DNA of 64,000 nt from NCBI GenBank assembly GCA_047638675.1, contig JBLIML010000002.1, forward strand, positions 1 through 64,000, in the 5' to 3' direction. The notes beneath the pieces are model-generated. The model worked only from the letters and a program-made list of their open reading frames with translations. It was not told the DNA's origin and searched no databases. This document shows, one piece after another, positions 18,210 through 27,110 of this stretch. The translations under genes were made by a program, and so were the position numbers. Position 1 is the first letter of the stretch. Every line of letters starts with the position of its first letter. The DNA is from WLWS01 sp047638675 (GTDB lineage: Bacteria > Pseudomonadota > Gammaproteobacteria > Eutrophobiales > Eutrophobiaceae).

Positions 18210-18980
18210 TTATGTATACTTCAATAATTCATCTACTATTTTCAAATTGCCGGCGACGATATTTCCCGATTTAAGAAAATTGCCACCCTTGTCGATGTCA
18301 GATACCGTGCCACCGGCTTCCTGTATGAGAAGTGCTCCCGCGGCTATGTCCCATTCTCTTAATCCGAGCTCCCAGAATCCATCCAGTCGCCCACAGGCGA
18401 CGTAAGCAAGATCAAGTGCGGCAGAGCCAGCACGCCGTATGCCGGCGGTGATCGGACAAAGTTTGCGAAATGTTTCAAGGTAATCTTCCAAATTGTTCAT
18501 GCTGCTATATGGAAATCCCGTGCCGATTAAAGCGCCTTCAAGGCTCTTTTGTTTGCTGACGCGAATTCGACGATTATTCAGATGTGCACCCCCGCCGTTG
18601 CTCGAGGTAAATAACTCCTGTCGTAAGGGATCGTATACAACTGCCTGGTCCAGGGCACCCTTGTGCAGTAAAGCGATGGAGACAGAAAATTGAGGAAAGC
18701 CGTGTAAAAAATTGGTTGTACCGTCGAGGGGATCAATAACCCACTGATAAGTGTCATCTCCGTGCTTGCCGCTTTCCTCAGCCAAAATCCCGTGTCCGGG
18801 GTATGCTTTTCGAATGTGTTCAATAATGATTGACTCAGCCTGTCTATCGACTTCACTAACGAAATCGTTTCGACCTTTGCTGTCGATGTCCAGGCCTTCT
18901 ATCCGGTCAATATATTTGACAATAAGGTCTCCAGCCGCATGAGCGGCGCGTATGCCGATATTTAGCATTGGGTGGCGCAT
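18210..18980 (-). CDS. suhB: Inositol-1-monophosphatase / SuhB
   Basis: The 256-residue protein carries the metal-binding signature DPLDGTTNFLHGFP and the second site WDIAAGALLIQEAGG, with the upstream EES motif. SuhB hydrolyses inositol monophosphates and in gammaproteobacteria also joins rRNA antitermination complexes. ATG 18980 has an AGGAG box 6 bases upstream. It is convergent to the glycan cluster and divergent from trmJ, the usual suhB-trmJ arrangement. Confidence 0.93.
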   Translation of the reverse strand: MRHPMLNIGIRAAHAAGDLIVKYIDRIEGLDIDSKGRNDFVSEVDRQAESIIIEHIRKAYPGHGILAEESGKHGDDTYQWVIDPLDGTTNFLHGFPQFSVSIALLHKGALDQAVVYDPLRQELFTSSNGGGAHLNNRRIRVSKQKSLEGALIGTGFPYSSMNNLEDYLETFRKLCPITAGIRRAGSAALDLAYVACGRLDGFWELGLREWDIAAGALLIQEAGGTVSDIDKGGNFLKSGNIVAGNLKIVDELLKYT

Positions 18981-19053
18981 TTATTTCTCCTGAGTGTAAT
19001 CATGTTATTGTACGGGGCTCTGCTACGTCAGTGAAGCGATTACACTTAGAGAA

Positions 19054-19803
19054 ATGCACGAACACATATCAAAAAACATAAAAGTTGTACTGGTGGGAAC
19101 AACGCATCCCGGTAATATTGGTGCAACAGCCAGAGCGATGAAAACCATGGGACTCGAGCAACTGGTATTGGTCAATCCAAAGATTTATCCAGATGCGGAT
19201 GCGACTGCTCGTGCCTCCGGGGCTGATGATATACTTGCGGAGGCGATCATACATCAGAGTTTTAGCGACGCCATTAGTGATTGTCATTTTGTTTTTGGAA
19301 CAAGTACGCGTAACAGGAGCATTCCATGGCCTCTGTACACACCATCGGAAGCGGCGCAGCAAACAAGGAAATTGATTGCCGAAGACTCCGTCGTGGCGAT
19401 AGTGTTTGGAAGGGAAAGTTCTGGACTTGCGAATGAAGAACTGGAACTTTGCAATGCTATGATCCAGATTCCAAGCAATCCGGAATTTTCATCGCTTAAC
19501 ATAGCGGCAGCTGTACAAATTATAAGCTACGAAATCCGTAAAAATATGTTGGAAACGGAACCAGTACTCGTAGATATACATTCAAAAACGCCCCTTGCAA
19601 GTGTCGAACAAATACAGCAGTTGTATGATCATTTACAGCAGTGCCTGGTTGACATCGGCTATTTTGATCCCGACAAGCCACGTCGACTCATGAGACGATT
19701 GAAACGTATTATTAACCGTTCGCAACTAGACGCTAATGAATACAATATAGCGCGTGGGGTGCTCACGGCGATCCAGAAGGCCGCAGAAAAAGAAAAAGAT
19801 TGA
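19054..19803 (+). CDS. trmJ: tRNA (cytidine/uridine-2'-O-)-methyltransferase TrmJ
   Basis: This 249-residue SPOUT methyltransferase has the three SpoU motifs: NIGATARAMKTMGL near 19-32, VVAIVFGRESSGLANEEL near 111-128, and SSLNIAAAVQIISYE near 148-162. TrmJ methylates the ribose of position 32 in several tRNAs. The C-terminal extension with LMRRLKRIINR is typical of TrmJ rather than TrmL. It is divergent from suhB and ends 2 bases before the convergent purM stop. Confidence 0.92.
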   Translation: MHEHISKNIKVVLVGTTHPGNIGATARAMKTMGLEQLVLVNPKIYPDADATARASGADDILAEAIIHQSFSDAISDCHFVFGTSTRNRSIPWPLYTPSEAAQQTRKLIAEDSVVAIVFGRESSGLANEELELCNAMIQIPSNPEFSSLNIAAAVQIISYEIRKNMLETEPVLVDIHSKTPLASVEQIQQLYDHLQQCLVDIGYFDPDKPRRLMRRLKRIINRSQLDANEYNIARGVLTAIQKAAEKEKD

Positions 19804-19805
19804 TA

Positions 19806-20858
19806 TCAGATTTGATTGTTAAAGATGATATGCGACCCCTTTTCATTTGGAATGATTTCCCCCAAACGCCAGGCATCTTCGCCGAGTCTATTCAACTGTT
19901 TTATCGTCTCGTCAGCTCGGCTGGCTTCAACAATCAGGACAAGTCCGACACCACAATTAAACGTACGATACATTTCATTGCTGTCAATATTTCCGGTTTC
20001 CATTAACCAGTTAAATATAGCGGGCCACCGCCAACTCTCGCAATCAATCATCGCTGTTGTGTTGTCCGGCATAATTCGTGGCAGATTTTCCAGTAAACCC
20101 CCGCCGGTGATGTGTGCTATGGCCTTGAGACGAACATGTTTGAGTAATTCGAGTACCGGCTTGATGTAGATTCTGGTCGGTTCCAGCAATGTATCAATAA
20201 ACGCTCTACCATTAAACTCATCCATTAGACTGGTGTTGGAATTAGCAAGAACCTGACGTACCAGTGAATAGCCGTTGGAATGCAGGCCGCTGGAGGCCAG
20301 ACCAATAATCACGTCTCCCGGGGCCACAGTACTACCATCAATGATCTCGTCTTTTTCCACCGCGCCGACACAAAAACCGGCTAAATCATACTCACCGCTC
20401 TGGTACATTCCTGGCATTTCGGCAGTTTCTCCGCCAACAAGGGCACAGCCAGCGAGTTCACAGCCCTTCGCGATACCATCGATGACCTGTTCTGCCACAT
20501 TCACATCCAGGCTTGAGCAGGCGAAGTAATCAAGGAAGAACAAGGGTTCAGCACCTTGTACGAGCAAATCGTTTACGCACATGGCGACCAGGTCGATGCC
20601 AATACTGTTATGCCGGTTCGATTCAATTGCCAGCTTGATCTTCGTGCCAACACCATCGGTACCGGATACCAGTACCGGTTGACGATAATTCAGCGATGAG
20701 AGATCAAACAAGGCACCAAAGCCACCCAGACCGCCCATCACGCCCGGACGATGTGTCGCTTTCACTCGCGACTTAATGCGTTCAATGAGCAAATTACCCT
20801 GTTCGATACTGACACCGGCATCGGCGTAACTGCTTTTATTTTTTTGATTTTCTGACAT
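19806..20858 (-). CDS. purM: Phosphoribosylformylglycinamidine cyclo-ligase
   Basis: The protein has the PurM landmarks YADAGVSIEQGN at its start, GGFGALFDL, SGTDGVGTKIK, GIDLVAMCVNDLLVQGAEPLFFLDYFA, and VGGETAEMPGMY. It catalyses ATP-dependent ring closure of FGAM to AIR in purine synthesis. I set the start at ATG 20858 (350 residues); an in-frame TTG at 20867 adds only three residues and has no better ribosome site. It is divergent from the DUF2066 gene, an arrangement common in gammaproteobacteria. Confidence 0.95.
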   Translation of the reverse strand: MSENQKNKSSYADAGVSIEQGNLLIERIKSRVKATHRPGVMGGLGGFGALFDLSSLNYRQPVLVSGTDGVGTKIKLAIESNRHNSIGIDLVAMCVNDLLVQGAEPLFFLDYFACSSLDVNVAEQVIDGIAKGCELAGCALVGGETAEMPGMYQSGEYDLAGFCVGAVEKDEIIDGSTVAPGDVIIGLASSGLHSNGYSLVRQVLANSNTSLMDEFNGRAFIDTLLEPTRIYIKPVLELLKHVRLKAIAHITGGGLLENLPRIMPDNTTAMIDCESWRWPAIFNWLMETGNIDSNEMYRTFNCGVGLVLIVEASRADETIKQLNRLGEDAWRLGEIIPNEKGSHIIFNNQI

Positions 20859-20934
20859 GACGGGCAATAGTATATTCTAGAACTAACGACCGCAAACCTT
20901 GACTTAATTGCTCCACTTGCATAGCGTTGTATCC

Positions 20935-21996
20935 ATGATAAAAACGCACTCAATCTGTTTGTTTCTACTGTGTCTGCTACCGCCTGCTGCGCAGGCAATA
21001 AGAGTACCTGGTCTGTACGAAGCGGAGGTGCCGGTTGTCGATCAGTCAGAAAGAGTAAGAAACGAAGGCCTACAAACTGCCTTTAGACTAGTGCTGATAA
21101 AGTTAACAGGTGATCGGCAGGCCGCTGGGCGGACGGCTCTGCTGCCATTGCTGAAGCAGGCTCAGAATTATCTGCAACAATACCGCTATCGCCAGGTCGC
21201 TGTAACCCAGCAAACAGCGTCTGGGGAGATAGTTAACTCGATGGAAACTCGCTTATGGGTAAAATTTGACGAGAACAATCTAAACCAGGCGCTACGGGGC
21301 CTGAGTGTACCGATTTGGGGAAAGGAAAGGCCCTCGACGCTGGTGTGGATAGCAGTGGAGGACGGAGAGGGTCGAAGTTTGATTGGACTGGAAGAAGGCC
21401 CCGAGTATGTGCAGGCAATATCGCAACGTGCCGAAAAAAGGGGTATCGCCCTGATTTACCCTCTACTGGACCTGGATGACAACGCGGCATTGCGTGCCAG
21501 TGATGTATGGGGCGGATTCACACAGCCCATCTTTGACGCATCTTCGCGTTATAATGCCGATATCATACTTACCGTTACCATTGCGTCTCCTGTATCTGGT
21601 CTCTGGGAAGCTCACTGGAGTACCTATATTGACAATCAAATGGCGAACTGGACAGGTGAATCGGATCTACTGGAGGCGCTATTGGATGAAGGCATAGATA
21701 ATCTGGCTGATATCCTGGCTACGCAGTTCAGCCCGACAACGTCTTCGGTGGGTATAAATCAAGTCATCTTGTCTGTGTCAGATATAAACAATGCTGAGCA
21801 ATACGCAATCGTCCTGAAATATCTGTCGTCGCTAAACTCGGTATCCGACGTTGAAGTTGTGCAAGTTGAAAAGAGCAGAGTTACCTTTGTAGTAGGGGCT
21901 CATGGTGGCGAGTTGGCCGTCAGCCAGGCCATAGAATTGGGTCGTATATTGGAAGCCATTAGTAGTTATGGTGGTGATTACCGTTTGCTGCCATAA
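20935..21996 (+). CDS. DUF2066 domain-containing exported protein
   Basis: From ATG 20935 the protein (353 residues) begins with a signal peptide, MIKTHSICLFLLCLLPPAAQA, ending in an AQA cleavage motif; upstream TTG starts in frame would disrupt it. YEAEVPVVDQS and RLWVKFDENNLNQALR are typical of the DUF2066 family, periplasmic proteins of unknown function that are encoded next to purM, perM and hda. The conserved position hints at an envelope housekeeping role, but none is known. Confidence 0.85.
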   Translation: MIKTHSICLFLLCLLPPAAQAIRVPGLYEAEVPVVDQSERVRNEGLQTAFRLVLIKLTGDRQAAGRTALLPLLKQAQNYLQQYRYRQVAVTQQTASGEIVNSMETRLWVKFDENNLNQALRGLSVPIWGKERPSTLVWIAVEDGEGRSLIGLEEGPEYVQAISQRAEKRGIALIYPLLDLDDNAALRASDVWGGFTQPIFDASSRYNADIILTVTIASPVSGLWEAHWSTYIDNQMANWTGESDLLEALLDEGIDNLADILATQFSPTTSSVGINQVILSVSDINNAEQYAIVLKYLSSLNSVSDVEVVQVEKSRVTFVVGAHGGELAVSQAIELGRILEAISSYGGDYRLLP

Positions 21997-22051
21997 GCTA
22001 AGGTAAAGCAAACATTTAAGATGATATGCCATTCAAGAGATCGATAGAGCG

Positions 22052-23104
22052 ATGACAGACGCGCAGAAATGGTTAACACTTACCTGCGTTTTTCTCATGG
22101 CATGGCTTCTGTATCTATTGGCTCCCGTGTTGACGCCATTTCTTCTCGGCGCACTGCTGGCTTATCTGGGTGATCCCCTGGCGGATCGTCTGGAACAGAA
22201 AAAACTTTCGCGCACCCTGTCTGTCGTTGTTGTATTTGCTCTGATGCTTTTTGCCGGTCTTCTACTCCTGTTGATTTTAGTTCCTTTGCTACAGGAGCAA
22301 CTGACCTCATTGCTAAGTCGTCTGCCTCTGATTGTTCCCTGGTTACAGGAAGTTGTTATTCCCTGGCTATCGACAACACTTCATATCGAAATTGACAATG
22401 TAGATCTGGACTCACTAAAGCAGACGCTAGCGGGAAATTGGCAGGATATTGGTAACTTACTCACTGTGTTATTAGGCAAGGTGACACATTCCGGGCAACT
22501 TGTTTTCGCCTGGTTAGCCTACCTGGTTCTGGTGCCGGTGGTGACTTTCTACCTGCTCAGAGACTGGGATGTGTTAGTGGCCAATGTTCAGACATTACTT
22601 CCTCGTAATTACGAACCCATCATTAGCAAACTGACGAGAGAATGCGATAGTGTACTGGCCGAATTTCTTCGTGGGCAATTAATGCTGATGATAGCTTTGG
22701 GGGTGATGTATACGATCGGGCTATGGATGGCAGGTCTTGAATTCGCATTATTAGTGGGGATGCTGGCAGGTCTGGTGAGTTTTGTACCTTATCTCGGTGG
22801 AATTATTGGTATCGTTGTCGCCGGCGTTCTGGCTTTCATGCAATTTCACGACCTCCTTCATTTGGTCTACGTGGCAATAGTATTTGGTGTCGGACAGGCC
22901 GTAGAAGGCATGTTGTTATCGCCCATATTAGTGGGAGATCGTATCGGGCTGCATCCGGTGGCGGTGATTTTTGCTGTTATGGCGGGTGGGCAGTTATTCG
23001 GTTTCTTTGGTGTCTTGTTGGCCTTACCGGTGGCCGCAATTATTGTCGTGCTTCTACGTTTTGCGAGACAACAGTATATTGAGAGTAATTTTTATACGCC
23101 ATGA
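22052..23104 (+). CDS. perM: AI-2E family transporter, PerM-like
   Basis: The 350-residue polytopic protein starts with a hydrophobic pair, has a long periplasmic or cytoplasmic loop around residues 85-145, and ends with the family motif in FVPYLGGIIGIVVAGVLAF and GDRIGLHPVAVIFAVMAGGQLFGFFGVLLALP. These mark the AI-2E/PerM (YfgO) exporter family. Its substrate is uncertain. The stop overlaps the hda start by 4 bases (ATGA at 23101), implying coupled translation. Confidence 0.92.
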   Translation: MTDAQKWLTLTCVFLMAWLLYLLAPVLTPFLLGALLAYLGDPLADRLEQKKLSRTLSVVVVFALMLFAGLLLLLILVPLLQEQLTSLLSRLPLIVPWLQEVVIPWLSTTLHIEIDNVDLDSLKQTLAGNWQDIGNLLTVLLGKVTHSGQLVFAWLAYLVLVPVVTFYLLRDWDVLVANVQTLLPRNYEPIISKLTRECDSVLAEFLRGQLMLMIALGVMYTIGLWMAGLEFALLVGMLAGLVSFVPYLGGIIGIVVAGVLAFMQFHDLLHLVYVAIVFGVGQAVEGMLLSPILVGDRIGLHPVAVIFAVMAGGQLFGFFGVLLALPVAAIIVVLLRFARQQYIESNFYTP

Positions 23105-23808
23105 ACGATGAGAATGGCGCTGGCACACAAATTCCTCTGACGTTTAATAAATACGAGCAAATTGATTTTGCGCTTTACGAAGCCGGAAGAAATCACCTGG
23201 CCCTGCAACACCTGCAAAATATTATTGGCAGTAATGAACGCAAAAATGTCTACCTTTGGGGGCAGGGTGGTACCGGCAAGAGCCATTTACTACAGGCCCT
23301 TTGTAGTGAAGCCGCAAAGTCAGAACTGAAAATTGCCTACATCCCGCTGGCTGACGCAAAGCGGCTTTCCCCGGAAATGCTGAAGGGTCTTGAGTATCTG
23401 GAGTTGATCTGTCTTGATGATATTGATGCTATAGCAGGCAACAGTGAATGGGAGCTAGCTATTTTTCATTTGTATAATCAGTTACGCGACGCACAGACGC
23501 CTTTGCTTATCACCGCCCAACACAGTCCCAAAGGCATTCCAATACAACTGCCCGATCTGAAGTCACGCCTGGCATGGGATCACGTTTATCATCTTCTCCC
23601 ACTCGACGAAAATACCAGCTTGAAAGCATTACAAAAGCGCGCTCAGTCGAGAGGTTTTGACTTACCGAATGAAGTTGCTGAATACCTGTTAAAACGAGTT
23701 TCTCGCGATATGCATAATCTCTTTCATTTATTGGATAAACTCGACAAGGCAAGTTTGATTGCCAAGAAAAAATTGACTATCCCTTTTGTGAAAGTCCTGT
23801 TGGACTAA
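23101..23808 (+). CDS. hda: DnaA regulatory inactivator Hda
   Basis: The 235-residue AAA+ protein resembles the DnaA ATPase core without the DNA-binding domain. It has an N-terminal clamp-binding segment (TQIPLTF, a beta-clamp QL-type motif), Walker A in WGQGGTGKSHLL (about 54-65) and Walker B LICLDDIDAI (about 101-110), followed by SRLAWDHVYHL near sensor regions. With the DNA-loaded sliding clamp, Hda stimulates ATP hydrolysis by DnaA to prevent re-initiation. Overlaps perM by 4 bases. Confidence 0.94.
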   Translation: MNDENGAGTQIPLTFNKYEQIDFALYEAGRNHLALQHLQNIIGSNERKNVYLWGQGGTGKSHLLQALCSEAAKSELKIAYIPLADAKRLSPEMLKGLEYLELICLDDIDAIAGNSEWELAIFHLYNQLRDAQTPLLITAQHSPKGIPIQLPDLKSRLAWDHVYHLLPLDENTSLKALQKRAQSRGFDLPNEVAEYLLKRVSRDMHNLFHLLDKLDKASLIAKKKLTIPFVKVLLD

Positions 23809-23962
23809 AATTGTTTATTTTGCGGTATTTTTCGAAAATAATAATTGATGTTGCAGATGGATGAGGAATTAACACCGTGATACTGAACTCGATCCAGCAT
23901 CCAGTAAAATAATGCACCGCTGTAAGCGAACTTAGCTCAGTGGATTTCCGTCGTTAGCAGCT

Positions 23963-24241
23963 TTACCAGGTAATAGACAATTTTAGGGTTTTACCCAAAG
24001 CTTCAGCTGTCTTCTCAAGCGTGGAGAGTCGAATATCTTCAGCATGGTTCTCAATTCTTGAAATGGCCGATTTTTTTGTTTTTAATTTTTTCGCTAATTC
24101 TTCTTGAGTAAAACCCGCGCTCTCCCTTGCCTGTCGTAGCATTACGCCCAGTTTCAAATCTGAATATCCCGACTCATAACTTTCCGCAAATGCGGCGTCT
24201 TTACCTTTTCTCTTCTCTACGTATTTCTTCAAATCACTCAT
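23963..24241 (-). CDS. higA: HigA-type antitoxin, XRE helix-turn-helix
   Basis: The intact 92-residue protein has a Cro/C1 HTH in the second half (LGVMLRQARESAGFTQEELAKKL, then KKSAISRIENHAEDIRLSTL), typical of HigA partners of Gp49-like HigB toxins. Such antitoxins bind the toxin and repress their own operon. Its start overlaps the end of the toxin frame by 8 bases. The toxin gene upstream is frameshifted, so the antitoxin may now be an orphan regulator. Confidence 0.88.
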   Translation of the reverse strand: MSDLKKYVEKRKGKDAAFAESYESGYSDLKLGVMLRQARESAGFTQEELAKKLKTKKSAISRIENHAEDIRLSTLEKTAEALGKTLKLSITW

Positions 24242-24589
24242 GACGATTACCTCTTAAAATATGATCCCGTTTTCGAGCCTGAGCAAGCACAATGTCCTTT
24301 CTTGGGGTTTTCTGTGTTTTCTTCTGAAAAGCATGATTTAGAACTACCAGATGCTCCTTTTCGAGAAAACCCAATATGCGAAATATGTTATTCCCAGATT
24401 GGACCCGGATTTCCCAAAGATCATCCGTTCCAGTCATTTTTTTGAAATATTTAACGGGAATAAACTCCAATTCTTCGACAAGTGCATGACCCATGTAACT
24501 TTCCGGGATTGTTTCGAAGACAGGGTATCCAAAAACTCTTCTACTGGACAATTTCCCGATTCCGTTCGATAAAATATGATTTCCCTCAC
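24234..24589 (-). pseudogene. higB: HigB-type toxin gene with a one-base frameshift
   Basis: Two frames on the minus strand together give a full HigB (phage Gp49-like) toxin. GTG 24589 begins MREIIFYRTESG, then CPVEEFLDTL and KVTWVMHL; in that frame the protein would stop after 51 residues. The next frame continues VEELEFIPVKYFKKM, GTDDLWEIRVQSG, NIFRILGFLEK, HAFQKKTQKTP, which is the remaining two thirds of the family. The join lies at about 24478-24483, where one base is missing compared with an intact reading (CACTTGTCGAA). An alternative TTG 24551 start gives a shorter protein lacking the true N-terminus. Either a real inactivating mutation or a base-call error. Confidence 0.82.
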
Positions 24590-24598
24590 GAGTCAGAG

Positions 24599-24616
24599 GT
24601 TCACATATATGTGAAC
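24599..24616. promoter_or_regulatory. Perfect palindrome upstream of higBA, probable operator
   Basis: GTTCACATATATGTGAAC is a perfect 18-bp palindrome centred 18 bases upstream of the higB GTG (24589). HigA-type antitoxins are known to repress from palindromes overlapping their own promoter, and the central TATAT could be part of a -10 element. Binding by this HigA is inferred. Confidence 0.6.
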
Positions 24617-24732
24617 TCTGTCAAAGTGAGTGTTGGCAGCCAGGGTCTCGCTCAAAAGGCGTACGCAATTTGCGCATCCTTTTTTGATTGGCCTGCTCTA
24701 TGGATTGCTTAGTCTCCTCTCAGCAAGCTGAC

Positions 24733-25326
24733 CTATGATGTTAGTTTCCTGGCAACTTCCGCCAGTCGTTTGCCCTGGGCGAAACAAAGTTGTTTTTCTT
24801 CGTCAGTGATGGCCCGATCATTTTCTGCCCCGGCGAGGTGACTGGCCCCATAAGGCGTGCCTCCTGAACTCGTCGTTAGCAAGGCGGATTCGGAATAAGG
24901 TAAGCCGACAATCATCATGCCGTGATGTAGAAGCGGTAACATCATTGTCAGCAAGGTGCTTTCCTGACCACCATGTAAGCTGGCAGTGGAGGTGAAAACC
25001 GATGCGGGCTTTCCTATTAATGCACCTGATATCCACAAATCGCTGGTGGAGTCGAGGAAGAACTTCATCGCTGCTGCCATGTTGCCAAAGCGAGTTGGAC
25101 TCCCCAGCGCTAAGCCGGCACATTCTTTCAGATCATCATGTTCAACGTAGGGCGGGCCAGAGTCGGGTATGTCTGCCTGCGTGGACTCACAAACCGTCGA
25201 TACCGGGGCTACGGTACGAATACGTGCTGAGCAATTATCGACAGATTCAATTCCGCGAGCGATATGATTAGCCAAAGCTGCGACATTGCCATAGCGGCTA
25301 TAATAAAGAACGAGTACTTCGGTCAT
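24733..25326 (-). CDS. wrbA: NAD(P)H:quinone oxidoreductase WrbA
   Basis: The 197-residue flavodoxin-like protein starts MTEVLVLYYSRYGNVAALA with the FMN phosphate loop, and has GSPTRFGNMAAAMKFFLDST and FTSTASLHGGQESTLLTMMLPLLHHGM, signature segments of WrbA. WrbA reduces quinones by two electrons with NAD(P)H and FMN. It lies 34 bases downstream of arsC on the same strand and is probably co-transcribed. Confidence 0.93.
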   Translation of the reverse strand: MTEVLVLYYSRYGNVAALANHIARGIESVDNCSARIRTVAPVSTVCESTQADIPDSGPPYVEHDDLKECAGLALGSPTRFGNMAAAMKFFLDSTSDLWISGALIGKPASVFTSTASLHGGQESTLLTMMLPLLHHGMMIVGLPYSESALLTTSSGGTPYGASHLAGAENDRAITDEEKQLCFAQGKRLAEVARKLTS

Positions 25327-25360
25327 GGTGTGTAGTCCTTACGGAGATATTGATGAAGTT

Positions 25361-25708
25361 CTACAGTATTTCCAGAACGTTTCCAGGTGGCCGTCCGATT
25401 CTGGCTTTACCATTGGCGAGAACTATTGGACGTTCAATTAAAACAGGGTTAGCAACCATCGCATCGATAAGCTGGTCTTCGGATAAAGTCTCATCATCCA
25501 GACCACATTCTGCGTACACTGATTCGTTTTTGCGCATCAACTCCCGTGCTTGCATACCCAATAAACCCAGAGTCAGTTTCAATTCCTCTGATGATGGGGG
25601 TGTGTTTAGATAGTCTATTATCTGGGGATCCAGGCCCTTTTCACTAAGTAATTGCAGGGTTTGCCGAGATTTCGAACATCTGGGATTATGATAAATGGTA
25701 ATGCTCAT
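25361..25708 (-). CDS. arsC: ArsC-family arsenate reductase (glutaredoxin type, YfgD-like)
   Basis: The 115-residue protein has the ArsC site HNPRCSKSRQTLQLL with Cys11 or its neighbour as the redox-active thiol, and ends with RPIVLANGKARIGRPP. Family members reduce arsenate with glutathione and glutaredoxin, but the chromosomal YfgD branch near hda has no proven role in arsenic resistance. No ars operator, pump or regulator is nearby. The ATG has a strong GGAGGT box at 4-base spacing. Confidence 0.9.
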   Translation of the reverse strand: MSITIYHNPRCSKSRQTLQLLSEKGLDPQIIDYLNTPPSSEELKLTLGLLGMQARELMRKNESVYAECGLDDETLSEDQLIDAMVANPVLIERPIVLANGKARIGRPPGNVLEIL

Positions 25709-25814
25709 TGGTACCTCCTTCTTTGTTTGAGTGGTATTCTATCGATCTACCCTGCTTGCTTACCAGCCACTTATATTCAGGATGAGCATTTATTGAAGAA
25801 TCGATTGAAATTGA

Positions 25815-27092
25815 ATGATAAGTAAACTGCTCAATTCTTTGCAACAAGCTTGTCTTTGGTTGTTCTATTTCTCGCGTTTTTCGGTGCGCCAGTTCTATCG
25901 TCAACGAGGTTTGCAAATCGCCTCTTCACTGGCCTATGCCACCTTGCTCGCATTGGTGCCCCTTGTCACGGTGATGTTTGGATTTCTCAGTGGTTTATCT
26001 GTGTTTGAGAACATGGGCGATGCCATCCAGACATTTATTTTTAATAACTTTGCACCTGCATTCGGTGACAGCGTACGGCAGTATCTCAATGAGTTCTCGC
26101 AGAAAGCCTCAAAGTTAACGACTACCGGAATTATTGTTTTGGTGGCAATTGCGCTAATGCTGATGGCCACTATCGACAGTGCTTTGAATACCATTTGGCA
26201 TGTACGCCGACGTCGTAATCCCGTTGCTCGGTTCCTGGTGTATTGGGCCATCATCTCACTTGGCCCGATATTATTAGGCGTCGGTCTTATATCAACTTCG
26301 TATCTACTTTCCATCTCTGCCGCCAGTGGTGTAGATGTCTCTTTTGGTTTCGATCTAAAAGCCAAACTTTTGTCCTATCTGCCCTTTTTGACGACGTCGG
26401 TTGCTTTCACCTTGCTATACGTTTTGATCCCCAATTGTTTTGTCTCAAGACGCAATGCCCTGATTGGTGGTGTGATTGCAGCGATTTTGTTCGAATTGGC
26501 CAAATACGGTTTTGGTATTTATGTGAAAGCGGTTCCAAGCTATGAAGTGATCTATGGTGCTATTGCGATTATTCCGACCTTTCTCATCTGGATATACACG
26601 TCCTGGGTGATCGTGATCCTTGGTGCACACATCACCTTTTGTTTATCAGCATTCAGAATGGAATTTGAGAATAAAGGTATGCATGGTTCGGACTGGACCT
26701 TTCTGGATGCCTACAAGCTTGTGTGCGGTCTATGGCGATCACAAAAAAAGGGCGTGCCCCTCAGTAGCGCCAACATGAAACAATACGGTATCAAATTGCC
26801 GCAATTTCAGGTTAGTGAGATCATGGAATTACTGGAGTCCGCAAACTGGGTGAAGGGTAGCGCAGGTGGAGCGTGGATTTTGTGTCGGGATCTTGCCGAA
26901 GTGACGGTGATGGATTTATATATGATCATTCCAAAACGTTTTCCCATGAATGAATCAGCCCAGTCAACCGATGGATGGACAAATCAATTGCATCTGCTCC
27001 TGGCGAAGCAGAATAATGATCTCGAAGAACTTCTCTCGCTACCTTTGAGAGACCTTTTGCTAAAAGCAGAGCAGTCTAGCGATAGCCAGTAA
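25815..27092 (+). CDS. yihY: YihY/virulence factor BrkB family inner membrane protein
   Basis: The 425-residue protein has six hydrophobic segments in the first 270 residues with the family motifs FYRQRGLQIASSLAYATLLALVPL, FIFNNFAP and YVKAVPSYEVIYGAIAIIPTFLIWIYTSW. Once annotated as RNase BN, the family is now regarded as membrane transport-like with unknown function. A soluble C-terminal domain (about 290-425) resembles a winged helix as in other long YihY proteins. Divergent from arsC; convergent with the next gene. Confidence 0.9.
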   Translation: MISKLLNSLQQACLWLFYFSRFSVRQFYRQRGLQIASSLAYATLLALVPLVTVMFGFLSGLSVFENMGDAIQTFIFNNFAPAFGDSVRQYLNEFSQKASKLTTTGIIVLVAIALMLMATIDSALNTIWHVRRRRNPVARFLVYWAIISLGPILLGVGLISTSYLLSISAASGVDVSFGFDLKAKLLSYLPFLTTSVAFTLLYVLIPNCFVSRRNALIGGVIAAILFELAKYGFGIYVKAVPSYEVIYGAIAIIPTFLIWIYTSWVIVILGAHITFCLSAFRMEFENKGMHGSDWTFLDAYKLVCGLWRSQKKGVPLSSANMKQYGIKLPQFQVSEIMELLESANWVKGSAGGAWILCRDLAEVTVMDLYMIIPKRFPMNESAQSTDGWTNQLHLLLAKQNNDLEELLSLPLRDLLLKAEQSSDSQ

Positions 27093-27110
27093 GGCTTTTT
27101 GTGCCACCTT

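Noticed and set aside
23867..23960. attC-like arrangement downstream of higA on the minus strand (GCTAAC and GTTAATT ends)
   Set aside because: The inner arms pair poorly (only ACTGA/TCAGT) and no consistent L boxes are formed, unlike the two sites at 47.9 and 51.8 kb.
24351..24712. Plus-strand open frames across the higB region
   Set aside because: They are antisense shadows of the frameshifted toxin gene and show no protein family features.
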